A DNA stretch of 64,000 nt from Anaerolinea thermophila (lineage in GTDB: Bacteria > Chloroflexota > Anaerolineae > Anaerolineales > Anaerolineaceae): assembly GCF_020723905.1 (NCBI RefSeq), contig NZ_DYHZ01000005.1:1-64000 (forward strand), written 5' to 3'. The translations under genes were made by a program, and so were the position numbers. The notes under the pieces were generated by a model, which was not told the origin of the DNA, did not search any database, and was given only the letters and a program-made list of their open reading frames with translations. Below are positions 37,442 through 47,087 of the stretch, in pieces. Position 1 is the stretch's first letter. Each line of letters opens with the position of its first letter.

Positions 37442-38163
37442 CTCCGGGATTCAACTGAAATGGAACCAAGGAAAAGTGCCAGCGCAATCAGACTGAGGAA
37501 ATACACCACGTCTTTCAGGTCAATGATGCCTCGATAAAAAGTGGGATAGAAGTGTTCACTGATATCGAGATACGATAGCAGGGAAGGTCCCAGCGCGCCA
37601 CTGGCGGTTGAAGGATATCCAATCATCCACAGGACCAGTAAAATCCCCAGCGTGGTGAAGAAAGCCGCAATTTGATTGCTGAACAGGGTACCAACGGCTA
37701 CTCCAATGGCGGCAAATGCTGCCACCATTAAAAACAACCCCAGATACCCGCTGACCAGTACTCCCTGATCAATCCCCGGGTCAACCAGACGGTTCAGGAT
37801 GATTGGATATACCCATGTCACCAGCAGAATGGTGAGGATAAACCCCATCGAACCCAGCCATTTTCCAATCACCAGTTCCCAGTCTCGAACAGGGGCAGTG
37901 AGCAGTAATTCCAGGGTTCCGGTGCGTTGTTCATCAGGAAGTGCACGCATGGTAATTGCCGGGGTAGTGAACAGGAAGATGGTTGCCAGAGGACCGAGAA
38001 TCACCTGCACTCCTGGCGCATACTGCTGGTAAGCGGCGGATAATATGGTGGCGTAAAACAATACGCCCATGATGAGAAAAACGGCAAGGGCTATAGCATA
38101 AGCCACCGGACTAACAAAAAATTGCTTGAATTCTTTTCGGGCAATGATCCAGATATTGCGCAT
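37432..38163 (-). CDS. ABC-2 type permease (GldF-like)
   Basis: 243 residues with six predicted membrane spans (about 20-45, 58-78, 105-130, 142-165, 172-190 and 215-235). MRNIWIIARKEFKQFF is the usual N-terminal amphipathic start of this permease type, and RTGTLELLLTAPVRDWELV is the conserved cytoplasmic coupling segment. It forms the transporter with the ATPase 13 bases upstream. Confidence 0.88.
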   Translation of the reverse strand: MRNIWIIARKEFKQFFVSPVAYAIALAVFLIMGVLFYATILSAAYQQYAPGVQVILGPLATIFLFTTPAITMRALPDEQRTGTLELLLTAPVRDWELVIGKWLGSMGFILTILLVTWVYPIILNRLVDPGIDQGVLVSGYLGLFLMVAAFAAIGVAVGTLFSNQIAAFFTTLGILLVLWMIGYPSTASGALGPSLLSYLDISEHFYPTFYRGIIDLKDVVYFLSLIALALFLGSISVESRRWR

Positions 38164-38176
38164 CTCCCTGCCTCCG

Positions 38177-39121
38177 TTATTTCTGGCTCTCGATAACCCC
38201 TGCTGGCTCTTCTCGAGTTAATTTAAGGAAAATTTCTTCCAGGCTGAGGTTAATGTTTTGTATCTGGAGCAAATCGAACCCTGCCTGGATGAGTGTTTTG
38301 GCTACTGCTGGGCGCACTTCTTTCCCTGGAAGGGTTTCAAATTCAAGGCTGTCCTGATTCCGCAACTGGACTCGAATCACTCCGGGAATGTGTTCAATCA
38401 GCGGGAGAACTTCTTGCGCATCTCCGCGAATCTGAATGAACACCCGTTGTGAACCGGTTAGTCTTGCCTGAAGCTGTTCCGGGGTATCTTCAGCAACGAT
38501 ATGCCCGTTGTTAATAATCAGGACCCGATCACATACCTGTTGCGCTTCCGGCAAAATGTGGGTGGATAACAGAACAGTTTTATCCTTCCCAATTTCCCGA
38601 ATTAATTGACGGAAGTTAACTACCTGCCCGGGATCCAGCCCAATGGTTGGCTCATCCAGAATCAGGACTTCGGGTTTGTGAATCAGTGCCTGTGCCAGTC
38701 CAAGGCGCTGGCGCATGCCTTTGGATAAGGCGCCTACGTAACTGTTCGAGCGCTCACTTAATTCAACCTGTTCAAGCGTTTCTTTAATCCGGTTTTCGAG
38801 ATGGGAAACTTTTCTCAAACTGCCCATGTATTCGAGGTATTCATAGACCGTCATATCGGCGTACAATGGGACAGTTTCGGGAAGATATCCAACGATCCGG
38901 CGGACCTCTAAAGAGTTTTCAATAACGTCATACCCGCCAATTTCCACGCTACCGGAAGAAGGCGGCATAAAGCCGGTCAAGATCCGCATGGTGGTTGTCT
39001 TTCCTGCACCATTGGGTCCCAGAAAGCCTAAAATTTCACCCTTGCGAGCGTTAAAAGTAAGGTTTTCTATAGCCCTGCGATTTCCATAATCTTTGGTCAA
39101 AGCGTTTGCGCGGATCATCAT
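38177..39121 (-). CDS. ABC transporter ATP-binding protein (GldA-like)
   Basis: 314 residues from the ATG at 39121, which follows AAGGAGAG; a second ATG follows immediately. Walker A GPNGAGKTT, signature LSKGMRQRLG, Walker B VLILDEPTIGLD and H-loop LSTHIL are present. The C-terminal ~90 residues form the extra domain common in ABC-2 ATPases. It is the first gene of a four-gene operon with its own promoter at 39224-39253. Confidence 0.92.
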   Translation of the reverse strand: MMIRANALTKDYGNRRAIENLTFNARKGEILGFLGPNGAGKTTTMRILTGFMPPSSGSVEIGGYDVIENSLEVRRIVGYLPETVPLYADMTVYEYLEYMGSLRKVSHLENRIKETLEQVELSERSNSYVGALSKGMRQRLGLAQALIHKPEVLILDEPTIGLDPGQVVNFRQLIREIGKDKTVLLSTHILPEAQQVCDRVLIINNGHIVAEDTPEQLQARLTGSQRVFIQIRGDAQEVLPLIEHIPGVIRVQLRNQDSLEFETLPGKEVRPAVAKTLIQAGFDLLQIQNINLSLEEIFLKLTREEPAGVIESQK

Positions 39122-39223
39122 AAACTGGACTCTCCTTATCAATTCCCATGCAGGCGACGAGCGGAAACCATGTTCCGCTCATCTACACAGGGCAAATATC
39201 CGCCCTTGAAAAAGCCGCATCAT

Positions 39224-39253
39224 TTTATACAACAAATTGAAAGGCAAAGTCAA
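39224..39253 (-). promoter_or_regulatory. Promoter of the Gld-like operon
   Basis: On the minus strand TTGACT (39248-39253), an 18-base spacer and TATAAA (39224-39229). Start of transcription near 39217 gives a leader of about 95 bases. Confidence 0.65.
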
Positions 39254-39289
39254 TAGGCTTTCAAAATTCTAATCTTCTGCTAATGTTTA

Positions 39290-39319
39290 TTGCCTGTTTT
39301 CCCAAAATTCGTGTAAAAT
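39290..39319 (+). promoter_or_regulatory. Promoter of the membrane pyrophosphatase
   Basis: TTGCCT (39290-39295), 18-base spacer, TAAAAT (39314-39319). It diverges from the Gld-operon promoter within a 272-base gap. Confidence 0.55.
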
Positions 39320-39393
39320 GAACGAGATTTTTGCCCCCTCTGATTTAGATTTACACCCATAATTGAATCAGTTTAGTCACATCAGGAGGTAGT

Positions 39394-41691
39394 ATGGATA
39401 TCTTTGGGATGGGCACCCGACATGGGCTTTCTGCATTTGAGCAGGTGGCTGTGTTGGGCGTCGTCGTTACGGCTTTCTTGAGCCTGTTGTATGCATGGTT
39501 GCTTCGCGGCAATGTCCTGAATAAGGACAAGGGCTCTCAAAAGATGCAGGATGTCTGGGAGACGATTCGCATCGGGGCTGATTCATATCTGCAGCAACAA
39601 CTCCAGCGAATTCTTCCCGCCATCTTGTTGTTGACGGTAGCCCTTTTCCTGAGTGTGTATGTGGTTCCGCCCAGCAAGGAAGCGCTTGAGGAGTTCCCTC
39701 AGAACACTCAGATTATTGTAGCGATTGGGCGCACAGTTGCATTTATTATGGGGGCAAGTTTCTCTTTGATTGTAGGTCAGTTGGGCATGCGCATGGCTAT
39801 CCAGGCAAGTGTCCGCGCTGCCTCTGCTGCGCGCCGCAGTTTCAATGAAGCGCTTTCCATTGCTTATTATGCCGGCACCATTACAGGCATGTTGACAGAT
39901 GGGCTGGGGCTGTTCGGTGGAACGGTCATTTTCATTATTTTTGGGAAGGCGGCTCCAGATGCTTTACTGGGCTTTGGGTTTGGCGGCACCCTCCTGGCGC
40001 TGTTCATGCGCGTGGGTGGTGGTATCTACACCAAAGCCGCTGATGTAGGCGCTGACCTGGTCGGAAAAGTAGAGAAAGACATTCCAGAAGACGACCCGCG
40101 CAATGCCGCTGTTGTGGCTGACCTTGTGGGAGACAATGTCGGTGACTGCGCCGGTATGGCGGCAGATATCTTTGAGAGTTACGAAGTCACCATCGTTTCA
40201 GCATTGATTCTGGGTCTGGCATTGCTGGCTGAGACTGGCGAACTTAAATGGATTGTCTATCCTCTCATTATCCGGGCAATTGGGGTCATCAGTTCCATTA
40301 TCGGAACGTTCACTGTGCCTATCTGGGAAAAATTCCCCATTAAGTTCCTGCGTGCCCATGACGCTGAAGAAGCCATGTTCCGTTCTTATGAGGTATCCAG
40401 CGTTAACACCATCATCTGGGCTTTCGTGTTGGCGCTGGTATATGCACATGACTGGCGTCTGGGCGCTCTGACCACACTGGGTGTCGGTCTGGCGGTTGCC
40501 TTCAATCCCCTCACGTCCTATTTCACGGCTACACGGAAAGAACCTGTGCAGGAAATCATTAAATCCACTCGCTTTGGTCCTGCTACTACCATTTTGAGTG
40601 GCATGGCAGTGGGTATGGAATCCAGCGTGTGGGCGCTGTTGGTGATTGTGGTTTCATTTGTGCTCTCTTTGCTGATCTACGGAGCCGAGGGTTCGTTGTA
40701 CGTTTTGTACGCCATTGCGATGGTTGGCATCGGCATGCTGAGCCACACCGGTAACAACGTTGCCATGGATTCCTATGGCCCCATCTCCGATAACGCCAAC
40801 GGGATTGGCGAAATGGCATGGCACGATCTGGATGATGAGACCACCCGGAAAGCCCGCCAGATCATGGCGGATCTGGATGCTGTAGGAAACACCACCAAAG
40901 CCATCACCAAAGGCATTGCCATTGCCTCGGCGGTCATTGCGGCAGTTTCGTTGTTCTTCTCTTTTATCACCGATGTTTCCCGTGTTCAAGTTAATCTTGG
41001 AGTGGAACCCTTACAGGCAATCCGAGTCTCCGATACCGCGGTATTCATCGGATTTTTGCTGGGTGGTGCCTTACCATGGTTGTTCAGTTCACTTTCCATC
41101 CGCGCGGTGTCCCGCGCTGCAGGGCAGATTGTTGAGGAAGTGCGCAACCAGTTCCGTGTTCCAGGAATTATGGAAGGAACAGTGAAACCCGACTATGCCC
41201 GTGTGGTGGGAATTTCAACCGCTTCAGCGCAAAAGGAACTGATTCCTCTGGCAACCATTTCTGTCCTGATGCCTTTGGTCGTTGGATTGATTTTGAAGGT
41301 GGAAGCCCTGGGAGGTTTTCTTGCTGGCGTCATCCTCAGCGGGCAATTGCTGGCAGTATACATGGCGAACGCAGGTGGTGCCTGGGATAACGCCAAGAAG
41401 GGCATCGAAGATGAGCCGCGCGATCTGGAAAAGAATACGGGGAAAGGCTCTGAGCGCCACAAAGCCGGTGTGGTAGGCGATACGGTTGGCGATCCTCTGA
41501 AAGATACCGCCGGTCCGGCGCTTAACCCGATGATCAAAGTGGTCAATCTGGTGAGCCTGATTGCGGCTCCGCTCATCGTTCAGGCAGAAGCCAGTGTTAT
41601 CCGCTGGGTGATTGCAGCGATTTTCATCGCCGGTATCATATGGGCGATTGGTCAAAGCAAACGCCCCGCCAAATTGATCCAGGGGGAATAA
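39394..41691 (+). CDS. hppA: Membrane-bound proton-pumping pyrophosphatase
   Basis: 765 residues with about 16 membrane spans. It splits PPi and pumps ions across the membrane. The PPi/Mg site shows as DVGADLVGKVE, EDDPRNAAVVAD and GDNVGDCAGMAADIFESYE, and a second Asp set as VVGDTVGDPLKDTAGPALN. The motif GNTTKAITKG has Lys where potassium-dependent enzymes have Ala, so this one should be potassium-independent and probably proton-pumping. The ATG follows AGGAGG. It has its own promoter and a strong terminator, so it is a single-gene unit. Confidence 0.96.
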   Translation: MDIFGMGTRHGLSAFEQVAVLGVVVTAFLSLLYAWLLRGNVLNKDKGSQKMQDVWETIRIGADSYLQQQLQRILPAILLLTVALFLSVYVVPPSKEALEEFPQNTQIIVAIGRTVAFIMGASFSLIVGQLGMRMAIQASVRAASAARRSFNEALSIAYYAGTITGMLTDGLGLFGGTVIFIIFGKAAPDALLGFGFGGTLLALFMRVGGGIYTKAADVGADLVGKVEKDIPEDDPRNAAVVADLVGDNVGDCAGMAADIFESYEVTIVSALILGLALLAETGELKWIVYPLIIRAIGVISSIIGTFTVPIWEKFPIKFLRAHDAEEAMFRSYEVSSVNTIIWAFVLALVYAHDWRLGALTTLGVGLAVAFNPLTSYFTATRKEPVQEIIKSTRFGPATTILSGMAVGMESSVWALLVIVVSFVLSLLIYGAEGSLYVLYAIAMVGIGMLSHTGNNVAMDSYGPISDNANGIGEMAWHDLDDETTRKARQIMADLDAVGNTTKAITKGIAIASAVIAAVSLFFSFITDVSRVQVNLGVEPLQAIRVSDTAVFIGFLLGGALPWLFSSLSIRAVSRAAGQIVEEVRNQFRVPGIMEGTVKPDYARVVGISTASAQKELIPLATISVLMPLVVGLILKVEALGGFLAGVILSGQLLAVYMANAGGAWDNAKKGIEDEPRDLEKNTGKGSERHKAGVVGDTVGDPLKDTAGPALNPMIKVVNLVSLIAAPLIVQAEASVIRWVIAAIFIAGIIWAIGQSKRPAKLIQGE

Positions 41692-41717
41692 CCAGCCAAA
41701 GCGGTACAAGGAAATTA

Positions 41718-41750
41718 CCGGAGCATCTTTATAAGGATGCTCCGGTTTTT
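41718..41750 (+). terminator. Terminator after hppA
   Basis: Perfect 10-base arms CCGGAGCATC (41718-41727) and GATGCTCCGG (41736-41745), then five T. The T-run touches the stop codon of the convergent pseudouridine synthase gene. Confidence 0.9.
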
Positions 41751-42417
41751 ATGTTGATAGAAGGTCAGATAAATCCGGAGGCAAAGGCGCTGAAAAGGTA
41801 ACTATCCTGGAGGAATGCGGATGGGTAAATGTGATTGAATGAGCGTGAAGGGCTACTCTCTTGAGCACAGGTAAATCTTCTTCCTTAGGGGGAATGACCG
41901 GACAGGTAGAAGGGACGCGATACAGCCGGTCTCCGAGCAACGGGTAGCCTGTGGAGGAAAGGTGTGCCCGAATCTGATGGGTATATCCGCTGTGGGGGTG
42001 AACTTCCACCCAGGTGTAGAAAGGATATCGAGAAAGAACCCGAACATAAGTTTCTGCAGGCTTCCCATGCTCCCATTCCACAACAGTACGGTGCTTACGG
42101 TCGCCATTCACTCTCAATGGCAATTGAATCAGAATTTCATCCCATTCCGGCGTGCCGGCACAGATAGCGTGGTAAATTTTATGCACCTTGCGCTCAGCAA
42201 ACTGGCGATCCAGTATGCGGTGGGCTTCGGGTGTACGTGCCAGTACCATGACCCCGCTGGTCTCTTTGTCCAGGCGATGTACCATCCACAATTTGCCGTA
42301 AGCCGGTTCCAGAACGGACTGGACGGTTGGCAGTTGCGGTTGGTAACCGTCCCGAACACTCAACAATCCGGCGGGTTTAGAGATAACCACAATCCAGTTA
42401 TCCTGGTAAAGAATCAT
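41749..42417 (-). CDS. RluA-family pseudouridine synthase
   Basis: 222 residues, catalytic domain only with no S4 domain. It isomerises uridine in rRNA or tRNA. The catalytic Asp is in HRLDKETSGVMVLA; VISKPAGLLSV and HQIRAHLSSTGYPLLGD are other family marks. The small size resembles RluA/TruC-like members. A TATAAT on the minus strand (42424-42429) lies 6 bases before the ATG and there is no Shine-Dalgarno, so the message is probably leaderless. Confidence 0.88.
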   Translation of the reverse strand: MILYQDNWIVVISKPAGLLSVRDGYQPQLPTVQSVLEPAYGKLWMVHRLDKETSGVMVLARTPEAHRILDRQFAERKVHKIYHAICAGTPEWDEILIQLPLRVNGDRKHRTVVEWEHGKPAETYVRVLSRYPFYTWVEVHPHSGYTHQIRAHLSSTGYPLLGDRLYRVPSTCPVIPPKEEDLPVLKRVALHAHSITFTHPHSSRIVTFSAPLPPDLSDLLST

Positions 42418-42432
42418 ATTCTTATTATAAAG

Positions 42433-42461
42433 TCTGATCCCGGCTTGAAACCGGGATCAGA
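42433..42461 (-). terminator. Terminator after aldo/keto reductase
   Basis: Perfect 11-base arms TCTGATCCCGG and CCGGGATCAGA with a 7-base loop, 13 bases past the stop. The T-rich part (CTTTATAAT) also holds the -10 box of the next gene on this strand. Confidence 0.65.
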
Positions 42462-42474
42462 TGATTGTCAGGGT

Positions 42475-43446
42475 TTACCAGGCATATGCCCAGGGGGCTT
42501 CGCCGCCGGGTCCAGGCCAGATTTCATCCAGCCGTTTGAGCATTTCATCCGTCAGATGAATCTCCAGTGCGCGTAAACTGGTTTCCAATTGTTCAATTGT
42601 TCGAGGCCCGATGATGGGCGCAGTCACCGCAGGATTATGGAGCAGCCATGCAAGGGCAACATCGGCAGGCTTTTCACCGATTTCTTTACAGAAGGCTTCA
42701 TACATTTCAACCTGCTGACGATGCTTCTCGAGTTGTTTCTGCACTCCCTCCGATGCTCTACGTCCTTCGCTAATTTTCTGCAGGACGCCTCCCAGCAATC
42801 CTCCTGCCAGCGGGCTCCATGGGATGATCCCGATTCCATAATGCCGGCAGGCAGGAATGACTTCCAGTTCAATGGTGCGGGCGGCAAGGTTGTACAGACT
42901 CTGCTCGCTGACCAGCCCCATAAAATGACGCCGTTTGGCGGTTTCCATAGCGTTGGCGATGTGCCAGCCACCGAAGTTGCTCGATCCAACGTAAATCACT
43001 TTACCTTGCTGGACCAGAACCTCCATGGCTTGCCAGACTTCTTCCCAGGGTGTCTCGGGATCAATGTGATGCATCTGATAGAGGTCAATGTGGTCCGTGC
43101 GAAGTCGGCGCAGGCTGTCCTCGCAGGCTTTACGGATATGAAGCGCAGAGAGTCTGGATTCGTTGGGCCATTCGCCCATCTTTCCAAACACCTTGGTAGC
43201 AATCACAACTTTCTCTCGACGTCCTCCTCCCTGGGCAAACCACTTTCCGATGATGTTTTCCGTCACCCCTTCTCCAAGTTTCCAGCCATACACATTGGCG
43301 GTATCAAAGAAGTTGATGCCCAGTTCCAGCGCGCGATCCATAATGCGAAAACTTTCTTCTTCACTGGTGAGAGGCCCAAAGTTCATTGTCCCCAGACAAA
43401 GACGTGAGACCAGCAAACCGCTTCTCCCTAAATGAACGTACTGCAT
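42475..43446 (-). CDS. Aldo/keto reductase
   Basis: 323 residues from the ATG at 43446, which follows AAGGAG; the longer frame upstream has no ribosome site. A TIM-barrel NADPH oxidoreductase: active-site Asp and Tyr in FFDTANVYG, Lys in VIATKVFG, and His in YQMHHID. The C-terminus has VTAPIIGPRTIEQL, the cofactor-binding part. It resembles the YghZ/Tas-like (potassium-channel beta-like) branch. Substrate is not known. Confidence 0.9.
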   Translation of the reverse strand: MQYVHLGRSGLLVSRLCLGTMNFGPLTSEEESFRIMDRALELGINFFDTANVYGWKLGEGVTENIIGKWFAQGGGRREKVVIATKVFGKMGEWPNESRLSALHIRKACEDSLRRLRTDHIDLYQMHHIDPETPWEEVWQAMEVLVQQGKVIYVGSSNFGGWHIANAMETAKRRHFMGLVSEQSLYNLAARTIELEVIPACRHYGIGIIPWSPLAGGLLGGVLQKISEGRRASEGVQKQLEKHRQQVEMYEAFCKEIGEKPADVALAWLLHNPAVTAPIIGPRTIEQLETSLRALEIHLTDEMLKRLDEIWPGPGGEAPWAYAW

Positions 43447-43553
43447 ATCATTATTCTCCTTTTGCAGGTTTTTGATGGTCGAATAAAACAAGAATGAATC
43501 TATCTCTTATTGTACATAGAATTCATCTGGATGAATATGAAAAACTTACAGGT

Positions 43554-43581
43554 AAAAAAGGGCATCCGCCTGGATACCCTT
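43554..43581 (-). terminator. Terminator after degV
   Basis: Arms AAGGGCATCC (43558-43567) and GGATACCCTT (43572-43581) pair fully with one G-T, then six T on the minus strand. Confidence 0.8.
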
Positions 43582-43603
43582 TAACCCTCATAACAATCAA
43601 CCC

Positions 43604-44452
43604 CTATGATTTCGTGTAGTAAGAAATTGCAATGACTCCAGGACCACTGTGTACGAGGATTGCAGGGGTAAGGTCATAGATTGGAATCTGTTCCACGGGA
43701 ATGTTCAGGGCAGGTCCAAGTTCTTCGGCAAGTGACCGGGCAAGTTCAAATGCATCCCCGTGCATAATGTTCAAGCGGGATTCTGGCCCGGGTGGACATT
43801 CAGAAAGCACAATTTCTTTGAGGCGGGCAAGGGCGCGCTTTTGTGTGCGCTGAGATTCAAACGAGGCAACATGACCATCCTGAAGGGTGAGGATGGGCTT
43901 CATCTGCAATAAACTCCCGATCAGATGTCTGGCAGTACCAATACGTCCACCTTTGTAAAGATAATCCAGTGTGTCCACAACAAAGTACACGCGGTGCCGT
44001 TTGCGCATGGCTTCAACTCGTTGCAGGATTTCATCCATGCTCAGCCCTTGCTCTGCCCATTCTTGAGCCATAAGCACCAGTTGTCCCAATCCTCCGGCAA
44101 TTAACTGGGTATCAATAATGCGAATATCGGTGTTGGGAAAATCCTGCGCTGCTACAGAAGCGCCTCGATAAGTGCCGCTCACTTGCGTGGAAGGTGCCAG
44201 CACAATCGCGCTGTTTCCCTGCTCCGTAATTTCCTGGAAAATGGGGGTGTAGAGCGCGGGGGGTGGGGCGGCTGTCTTGGGCAAAATCGGGCTGGTGCGT
44301 TGCCGTTCCAGGAACTGAATGGCGTTCATTTCGGTATCGTCCCGATAGGTTTCTTCGCCAATGACGATGATTTGCGGGACGTAATAAATGCCTCGTTTCT
44401 GTACTTCTTCCAGTGTCAGGCATGATGTGGTATCCGCAACGATTTTGATCAT
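43604..44452 (-). CDS. DegV family fatty-acid-binding protein
   Basis: 282 residues from the ATG at 44452 (GGAAAGGATG before it); the longer open frame starts inside the leader region. The family binds a fatty acid and serves as the FakB partner of fatty-acid kinase. Marks: IKIVADTTSCL at the N-terminus, RTSPILPKTAAPPP, YFVVDTLDYLYKGGRIG and KPILTLQDGHV. No FakA is visible in the window. It follows the P1 peptidase gene by 41 bases on the same strand. Confidence 0.88.
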   Translation of the reverse strand: MIKIVADTTSCLTLEEVQKRGIYYVPQIIVIGEETYRDDTEMNAIQFLERQRTSPILPKTAAPPPALYTPIFQEITEQGNSAIVLAPSTQVSGTYRGASVAAQDFPNTDIRIIDTQLIAGGLGQLVLMAQEWAEQGLSMDEILQRVEAMRKRHRVYFVVDTLDYLYKGGRIGTARHLIGSLLQMKPILTLQDGHVASFESQRTQKRALARLKEIVLSECPPGPESRLNIMHGDAFELARSLAEELGPALNIPVEQIPIYDLTPAILVHSGPGVIAISYYTKS

Positions 44453-44493
44453 GAGTACATCCTTTCCTCTCGTGGAATGATAGATCATGAAAA

Positions 44494-45495
44494 TCAAAGA
44501 TAATCTGCAGCACAGGGAAGCCCACCCGAAGATTGAGCAAATAAAACCGCATTTACAATGGCTCGGGCAACTACCTGTGCTGAATAAGCCCCAATAATAT
44601 TTGGATCGGTGCGCTTTTCACCTGTCGCCATGACAAACAGGGTATCCCCATCCAGCAGGCAATGAGCAGGACGAATGCTCATGGCTAAACCGTCCTGTGC
44701 CATCATGGCTACATAATTGGCTTGTTCTTTAGATAGTTTCGCATTCGTAGCCACCACGCCAATCACGGTGTTTTGTCGGCTGGCAAAGTGAAGAATCGAC
44801 CGTCCGGCTAATGAGTTTAACACAGAAAGGGTATCTGCGAAACTATCTGATTTTCCAATTTGAACCGGACCTTTTTTCAAAGTCCTCGCTCCGCAGAGTA
44901 TTTTGCCTGTCTCCGGATGGATGACATCTCCTAATGGATTGACAGCCACCAGCGCCCCAATAACAATTCCACCACTTAACCGCATGCTGGCAGTACCAAT
45001 CCCCGATTTCATTGCCTGGTTCATTCCCAGAATTTTTCCTGCTGTGGCGCCTATTCCGGCACCGGCATTTCCCTGTGCCGGCGGGGCGGTTGTGGCTTGC
45101 TGGCAGGCAGCGTATCCCATGTGCTCATCGGGATAAACCTGAGGGTTTCCAATTCCCAGATCGAATAAAATGGCGCTGGCAACAATGGGAACCGGTACCA
45201 CGCCAGTCGGGAATCCAATGCCTTTTTCGGCTAGCCAGCGCATAACGCCACTGGCAGCGCTTAACCCAAACGCTGAGCCCCCGGCAAGAACCACAGCATG
45301 GATTTTCTCCACCAGATGCATGGGACGAAGGGCATCTGTTTCCCGCGTACCGGGCGCTCCACCTCGTTGATCTACTCCACCGACAGCGCCTTGTTCACAG
45401 ATCACCACGCTACAGCCGGTCAAGGCTTCTTCGTTTTGTGCCTGTCCGACAAGAATTCCGGGAACATCTGTAATGGAACCGGGGTATGTTTCCAT
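44494..45495 (-). CDS. P1 family (DmpA-like) peptidase
   Basis: 333 residues of the S58 family. These enzymes cut themselves to form an N-terminal nucleophile and act on N-terminal D- or beta-amino acids. Typical blocks are ITDVPGILVGQAQ, TGCSVVICEQGAVGGVD and LAGGSAFGL. The self-cleavage site should lie in the block near GVVATNAKLSKEQANYV, whose Thr/Asn arrangement fits the family, but the exact residue is uncertain. A TATAAT (minus, 45503-45508) is 7 bases before the ATG with no Shine-Dalgarno, so it may be leaderless. Confidence 0.82.
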   Translation of the reverse strand: METYPGSITDVPGILVGQAQNEEALTGCSVVICEQGAVGGVDQRGGAPGTRETDALRPMHLVEKIHAVVLAGGSAFGLSAASGVMRWLAEKGIGFPTGVVPVPIVASAILFDLGIGNPQVYPDEHMGYAACQQATTAPPAQGNAGAGIGATAGKILGMNQAMKSGIGTASMRLSGGIVIGALVAVNPLGDVIHPETGKILCGARTLKKGPVQIGKSDSFADTLSVLNSLAGRSILHFASRQNTVIGVVATNAKLSKEQANYVAMMAQDGLAMSIRPAHCLLDGDTLFVMATGEKRTDPNIIGAYSAQVVARAIVNAVLFAQSSGGLPCAADYL

Positions 45496-45520
45496 GCATC
45501 TAATTATACTTGAAGGGTTA

Positions 45521-45549
45521 TTGGAGCACCTGCAGTTTAAGGGTAAAAT
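45521..45549 (+). promoter_or_regulatory. Promoter of zwf
   Basis: TTGGAG (45521-45526), 17-base spacer and TAAAAT (45544-45549). The predicted start is about 18 bases before the ATG at 45575. Confidence 0.6.
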
Positions 45550-45574
45550 TCAGGTACAAATTTGAGGATTGCTT

Positions 45575-47071
45575 ATGAATTCATCCGAAACCTTTATCAG
45601 TACCGAACCCGTTGCACTGGTCATTTTTGGCATTACCGGGGATCTGGCACATCGCAAGTTGCTCCCCGCGTTGTACGAACTGTTTCGAGAAAATCGCTTT
45701 CAAGCCCCATTTTATCTGATTGGCTTTGCCCGCCGGGATTGGACAGATGATTTCATGAAACAGTCCATGCGGGAGGCGATTCATCAATTTGCCCGCACTC
45801 GCCCGGTAGATGAACAAGTGGTGGAACGCCTTCTGGAAAATGCGCGTTATGTTCGTTCCTCTTTTGATGAAGATGAGGGCTATAAAACCCTGTATTCCCT
45901 TTTACAGGATTTAGGTGCGTGTAACGTACTTCATTACCTTGCAACCCCTCCCGATGCGTATTTAGCCATTCTGGAACGCATTGGCAGGTATCACATGGCG
46001 CAATGTCAGGGGGCGTGGACCCGTCTGGTAATTGAAAAGCCGTATGGGAGGGATCTGGAATCGGCACTCGAATTGGAAGAAGTGGTGCATCGGGTTTTTT
46101 CGGAAGAGCAGATTTTCCGTATTGATCACTACCTGGGGAAAGAAACGGTACAAAATATTCTCGTCTTCCGCTTTGCCAATGGTATTTTTGAACCCCTCTG
46201 GAATCGCAATTATGTGGATAACGTCCAGATCACCGTTGCGGAAACGGTTGGAGTGGGCAACCGTGCGGGGTATTATGATACCGCGGGCGTCATTCGGGAT
46301 ATGTTCCAGAATCACCTCTTGCAACTTATCGGGTTGACGGCGATGGAAGCGCCTGTAGCCTTTAATGCTGATGCTGTTCGCAATGAGAAGTTAAAAGTAC
46401 TGGAAGCCCTACGCCCTATGAGAGGGCGAGATGCCATCTTAAACACGCTCCGTGCTCAATATGTGGCAGGCGTGGTAGATGGTCAGCGCGTGCCCGGCTA
46501 TAAGGATGAAAAAGGTGTAGCCCCGGATTCGCTTACTGAGACTTTTCTAGCCGCGAGAATTTTCATTGATAACTGGCGATGGGCGGGGGTGCCATTCTAT
46601 GTTCGTTCCGGGAAGCGTCTTCCGGCTCGGGTAACCGAAATTGCCATTCAATTCAAACAACCGCCCTTACGTTTGTTCAACTGGCAGTCTATGACGGAAG
46701 ACGCGCCCAATATGCTGATTCTCAGCCTCCAACCCAATGAGGGAATCACCCTGACGTTTGGCGCCAAGGCGCCCAAACCGCGCATGATGATCGCCCCGGT
46801 AAAAATGAATTTCAGTTATCAGGAAGCGTTTGGCACCGAGCCGCCGGAAGCCTACGAACGCCTCATTTTAGATTGCCTGATGGGGGATGCTACCCTGTTC
46901 ACCCGCAGCGATGAAGTGCTGGCGGCATGGAGGTTTACCTCTGATATCTTAAAAGCCTGGAAAGAATATCCCATCCGAAATTTACCTGTCTATGAAGCGG
47001 GGACCTGGGGTCCTCCCATGGTAGATGAGTTTATCCAGAAGGATGGGTGGCATTGGCGTACAATCGAATGA
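45575..47071 (+). CDS. zwf: Glucose-6-phosphate 1-dehydrogenase
   Basis: 498 residues from the ATG at 45575 (TTG at 45569 adds two residues). It oxidises glucose 6-phosphate to 6-phosphogluconolactone with NADP+. The cofactor loop is [16 protein letters not shown] and the active site is [13 protein letters not shown], with the catalytic Asp-His pair. [11 protein letters not shown] and [11 protein letters not shown] are further family blocks. It is the only pentose phosphate enzyme nearby; a lactonase-family gene is at 25.6 kb. Confidence 0.96.
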   Translation: MNSSETFISTEPVALVIFGITGDLAHRKLLPALYELFRENRFQAPFYLIGFARRDWTDDFMKQSMREAIHQFARTRPVDEQVVERLLENARYVRSSFDEDEGYKTLYSLLQDLGACNVLHYLATPPDAYLAILERIGRYHMAQCQGAWTRLVIEKPYGRDLESALELEEVVHRVFSEEQIFRIDHYLGKETVQNILVFRFANGIFEPLWNRNYVDNVQITVAETVGVGNRAGYYDTAGVIRDMFQNHLLQLIGLTAMEAPVAFNADAVRNEKLKVLEALRPMRGRDAILNTLRAQYVAGVVDGQRVPGYKDEKGVAPDSLTETFLAARIFIDNWRWAGVPFYVRSGKRLPARVTEIAIQFKQPPLRLFNWQSMTEDAPNMLILSLQPNEGITLTFGAKAPKPRMMIAPVKMNFSYQEAFGTEPPEAYERLILDCLMGDATLFTRSDEVLAAWRFTSDILKAWKEYPIRNLPVYEAGTWGPPMVDEFIQKDGWHWRTIE

Positions 47072-47087
47072 TCGAGGAAGTAAAAGA

